Shown here: positions 51,961 to 64,000 of the stretch, piece after piece
How the letters are laid out: each line of letters starts with the position of its first letter
Position numbering within the stretch: the stretch's first letter is position 1
Source: Scatophagus argus
Lineage: Eukaryota > Chordata > Actinopteri > Scatophagidae
Assembly: GCF_020382885.2 (NCBI RefSeq)
Contig: NC_058508.1
Location: 7,246,055 to 7,310,054, forward strand
DNA length: 64,000 bases
Reading direction: 5' to 3'
Made by a program: the position numbers and the translations under genes
Notes under the pieces: model-generated
What the model was told of the DNA's origin: nothing
The model's input: the letters and a program-made list of their open reading frames with translations, nothing else
Database searches by the model: none

Positions 51961-52479
51961 ATTTCATCTTAAGTCCATGGATACTGCTGGAATTTGTGAA
52001 TCTTCCTTGGGTGTGAATCTGTTTAAGAAGCTTTTCTGCCACTGGTGATGACTGCGTGTAATATTTTGAGATTAACTTATTTGTAAGTGTGTTGGAAGAA
52101 GTACCCTTTACTTAGCTAAATGTAAAGTACCAAAACGATTCTACTGCAAGTAAAAGCGCTCTAAACTGAAAAAAGTACCAAACGTAAAAGCAGGTCTTCT
52201 TTATTGTATGGAACTGCTCCTTTCACAATGTTACATTATTGTTTTATTTATATTGATGCACAGGTAGTCTCTGTATAGCTTATTTAAAACATTTACTGCG
52301 GAGTAGTTTGATGCAAAACAGCAAATAATTTTGCAATAATTTGCCAGATTTGCGAAATATAAGAATCATAATCCTAACGAGTAATTAGCTCACACAAAGG
52401 CAATAAAGTTTAAAGTAGCATCAAAAAACTTTTGAACAGTACTTAAGTTCAGTCGTGGTCAGTCACCTTCCATCACTGG

Positions 52480-54698
52480 CTTGACTGAAGGACCAAAAAC
52501 GTGGAGCGCCACTGTCCCCTACAGACTGAAATCAGTTAAAGGCGAAAGAGCACGGAACCGGTTTCCGGACAATTCCGAACACCTACGAAGACAACCTCCC
52601 CTCTTCTTCCCTTCCTCCCTCCTCCCCTTCACGCCTAATGTTGCTGTACCTCCAACCCTCCCCCCGTATCAGAGGAGTAGAAACAACAAGCCGCCATTTT
52701 GTTTGTGCGGACAGACCGTCAGAAACAGGAGGAGATAACCGAGAGAAGGAGCGACTCCGGCAACCGACTGCAGCCGCTCCGGGAACCGCCGCGGGAAGAA
52801 AGAGTGGCAAAATCCCGTCTGTGTTATCAAGAGACGGAAAGCATCACCAAAAAGATAAGACGTCAGTGGAGGGAAAACCGAGTCGGAGATCTATATGCGT
52901 GCATGAGAAGGAAATACTCCGAAAAATCCAAGGAAGGGGGTGTTTTGCGGAGCGGAGACTGAAAGGAGAGGCGGAAGAGGGCTATATATTATCATAACGA
53001 GGAAAAAACAGCGAAAAGGGAAAACATCAACATGAAAAATCATTATGTGTCCGTCGCGGAGGAAGGAAAGAGTCCGCATAGACAATTATATAAATAAATT
53101 GCTGCCGGGCAGAAGGGAGAGGTGGAAAGAAAGACGGGTTTAAAGAGAAGGGGAAAATTGCCAGGATCAACACGAAGGGGGGCATTCTCCATCACAAAGA
53201 GTCAATGAGAGAATTTTGTCAGCCCAAAACATTTTCGGGGGGTGTCAGCATTAGTGTGCCGATGTAAAGCTTTTCAGTTCCGAAATAGCCATAATTTTTC
53301 CGCGACCCACCGTCAATTTTTTTAAATCATATTTTCGCCTGTCGCGGTAGCTGTGCTCCGGTTTTTGGTTAAGATCTTTCGTTTTCTCTTCACTTGCCTT
53401 GCCATGACACGCTATAAACTGTGGGTAACAGTTAAATTCTTCAGTATCTTAACCATTCTCTCAATGTATGAGATTTCAAGTGTTTAAACCACACGAAAAC
53501 CGGAGGAGGAACCTCTTCTGGAGCACAAGATAAGTAACCCCTCAGATCGTCCTCTGCAAAATAAAACTAATTAGATCAATCTGAGTGTCCGCTGATCGGC
53601 AATCCGCGCCGTGATTGCCCCTCAGAACTATTCTGTCAAAGAAATTAAGTCTCCATCCGAGTCGATTGTGCAAGAGAGGTGATTTTTGACTATATTTTCT
53701 ATTTGTAACCTTTGCCAAACCCTGCTTACTGCAATAGGCATAATCGTGCTAAAGGGTTGCAACAACCAAATGTGCAATACGAGTCTGTTCTTTCTGACCC
53801 AGTGCCTTGCATGGTCAAACACTAAGTGCACAATTTAGTCAGCATGCACATGCAAAAGAAAACTCGTGCATGGAATTGTACATCCGCTATAGATTTTCTT
53901 CTTATCTGAGTAACTGCAAGTGTAGGACTCCAGTGTTTTCGCATTTCTGCAGAACTGATATACTATTTATTCAGTTACTGGTAAGCCAATGCAAGTTATT
54001 CCTCTCAGCATTGCACTTAAGAGTACCACTGACGCTTTAATTGTATGATAAAACTACTGCTGGTGGTCTCCACTCACCGGCTGACAGACTTTTTGGTTTT
54101 GGGGAGGTAAAGGGATCGGTGGCATTGCCAGCAGCGGGATGTGTGGTCAGGTGAGAGAAATGGTAAAAGGAACCGTGGCTCTCATAACTGTTGCATGAGA
54201 GAACGACTCCAGAAGTCAAAACAGGAATACTCCTGGATTGTGTTTTTGGATGACAATTATCATTCTTGCACCCTGACCAAGGCTGTTTGTAGTGATTCAG
54301 ACCTGAAATACAGGATTTCTTCGCCGACTATGGCGGGTAGGACTGAGTGCGGCATGGAGGACGGATCTTGGGACAATTTTTGTGTCGCAGAAGAGGCTAC
54401 ATGAGGTTGACAGAGGGCCGCACGCTTGCCTTTTTTGCCGACTCCACCTTCCCACCTCTTCAAATCTGTGAAGAAACAAAATCTCCGACAGGGGAGGGGG
54501 ACTGATATCTGCAGAGAGGAATAAACCGGGAGGGAGAACTGTGAGGGAAGCAGTTCAGTATTACTATCTTTCCCCCTACCGTCCCCCAAGCGGTGGGGGA
54601 ACGAGGTGAACCATTCCGTAAAGGAATAAGGAGACGCAAATAAGGGAAATACGTTTGCCCTCCGTGGATCTACAGCAATTTTTTAATTCGTCAAAAAT
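52480..54698 (+). promoter_or_regulatory. ep300 promoter and long 5' leader region
   Basis: This is GC-rich compared with the AT-rich surroundings, with Arg/Lys-biased spurious frames typical of purine-rich leaders. A YY1 site sits at 52690. No splice junction joins to the ATG at 54699, so the leader may be a contiguous, roughly 1-2 kb 5' UTR, as is usual for p300. An ATG-initiated 119-codon frame at 52638-52997 may be an upstream ORF or chance. The exact start site is not determinable here. Confidence 0.5.
52690..52701 (-). promoter_or_regulatory. YY1-type site
   Basis: GCCGCCATTTTG is the reverse complement of CAAAATGGCGGC, an exact YY1 consensus of the sort placed at TATA-less promoters. 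It is about 2 kb upstream of the ep300 start codon. Confidence 0.5.
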
Positions 54699-63529
<8,831 letters not shown>

Positions 63530-64000
63530 GTATGGCTCTAATAAGTGCAAATACCATTATTACAAAACTGGTTGAATAGCCAGAATTAAAGAAATTAAAG
63601 TAATGCGTCAACAGACAGGCTTTTCTTAATATACAGTTTGTCTTTCTGGCATCAAATTCAAATTGCTTCCACATATACCTCAGATATTCAAATCAAATTT
63701 TATATTGACAGCTCAAAATCACCAATTGCAGTTTGGTGTTCTTTACAGTCTATTCTACAGTTTGCTCCCCAGCTTGAAAACTTAAAAAAACTTTTTCTTC
63801 AACTTGCCTGGTTCTGTACTTCCTGCGCTCCCTTACATGTAGGGCAGAATAGACTAGTAAGTTGAACAACAGAGTATGCGATGGGTCAGACTTGCTTCCT
63901 ACTGAAGTACGCGCACAGCATGATTTTATGCACTATGGGTATTTGAAACAGACCCACAACAGACATTTCCCAATGAAATTTTTTTTACCACATTCAATCA

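Larger units (their letters stand above)
49013..52480. other. Intergenic xpnpep3-ep300
   Basis: This 3.5-kb stretch contains the xpnpep3 3' UTR, two GT microsatellites and the LINE fragment at 51330-51960. I see no other gene. The remaining sequence is AT-rich. Confidence 0.5.

Noticed and set aside
54260-54589. 109-codon minus-strand frame in the ep300 leader
   Set aside because: No domain, GC-rich leader sequence, opposite strand to the gene.

Overview
The window is nuclear DNA from a ray-finned (teleost) fish. It holds seven intron-split protein genes with GT-AG junctions, one tRNA gene, many CA/GT microsatellites, and interspersed repeats typical of percomorph genomes (Tc1-like fragments, non-LTR retrotransposon 3' ends, MITE-like elements, and SINE-like tails ending in GAATT repeats). 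All exon coordinates were read by eye from splice sites, frame continuity and remembered human orthologues. No alignment was run.

Layout from left to right: zc3h7b (minus strand; its 3' end lies before base 1 and its coding start is at 11500); a head-to-head promoter region at about 12.3-15.4 kb; rangap1 (plus, 15428-23048); chadl (plus, 25507-30349); tRNA-Gln(CTG) (30739-30810); rbx1 (plus, 31027-33380); st13 (minus, 35738-41970); xpnpep3 (plus, 44043-49012); and ep300 (plus, from 54699 and running off the right edge after the KIX region).

The genes belong to the block on human chromosome 22q13 that contains ST13, XPNPEP3, RBX1, EP300, CHADL, RANGAP1 and ZC3H7B, but in a different order. 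The zc3h7b-rangap1-chadl trio is inverted as a unit. rbx1 lies between chadl and st13, so ep300 directly follows xpnpep3, and l3mbtl2 is not between them. The genes are not an operon and do not share a pathway. They cover RNA binding (zc3h7b), Ran GTPase cycling and SUMO attachment (rangap1), matrix leucine-rich repeats (chadl), cullin-RING ubiquitin ligation (rbx1), Hsp70 co-chaperoning (st13), mitochondrial/ciliary aminopeptidase activity (xpnpep3) and transcriptional co-activation (ep300).

I saw no CRISPR array, phage, operon-like cassette or undescribed multi-gene system. The points most worth a second look are a perfect three-unit heat-shock element upstream of st13, two in-frame splice acceptors 33 nt apart that would insert 11 residues into the ep300 KIX domain, a 30-nt perfect palindrome with a third inverted copy in the last rangap1 intron (a template-switch signature), and an unexplained antisense ORF in an xpnpep3 intron.
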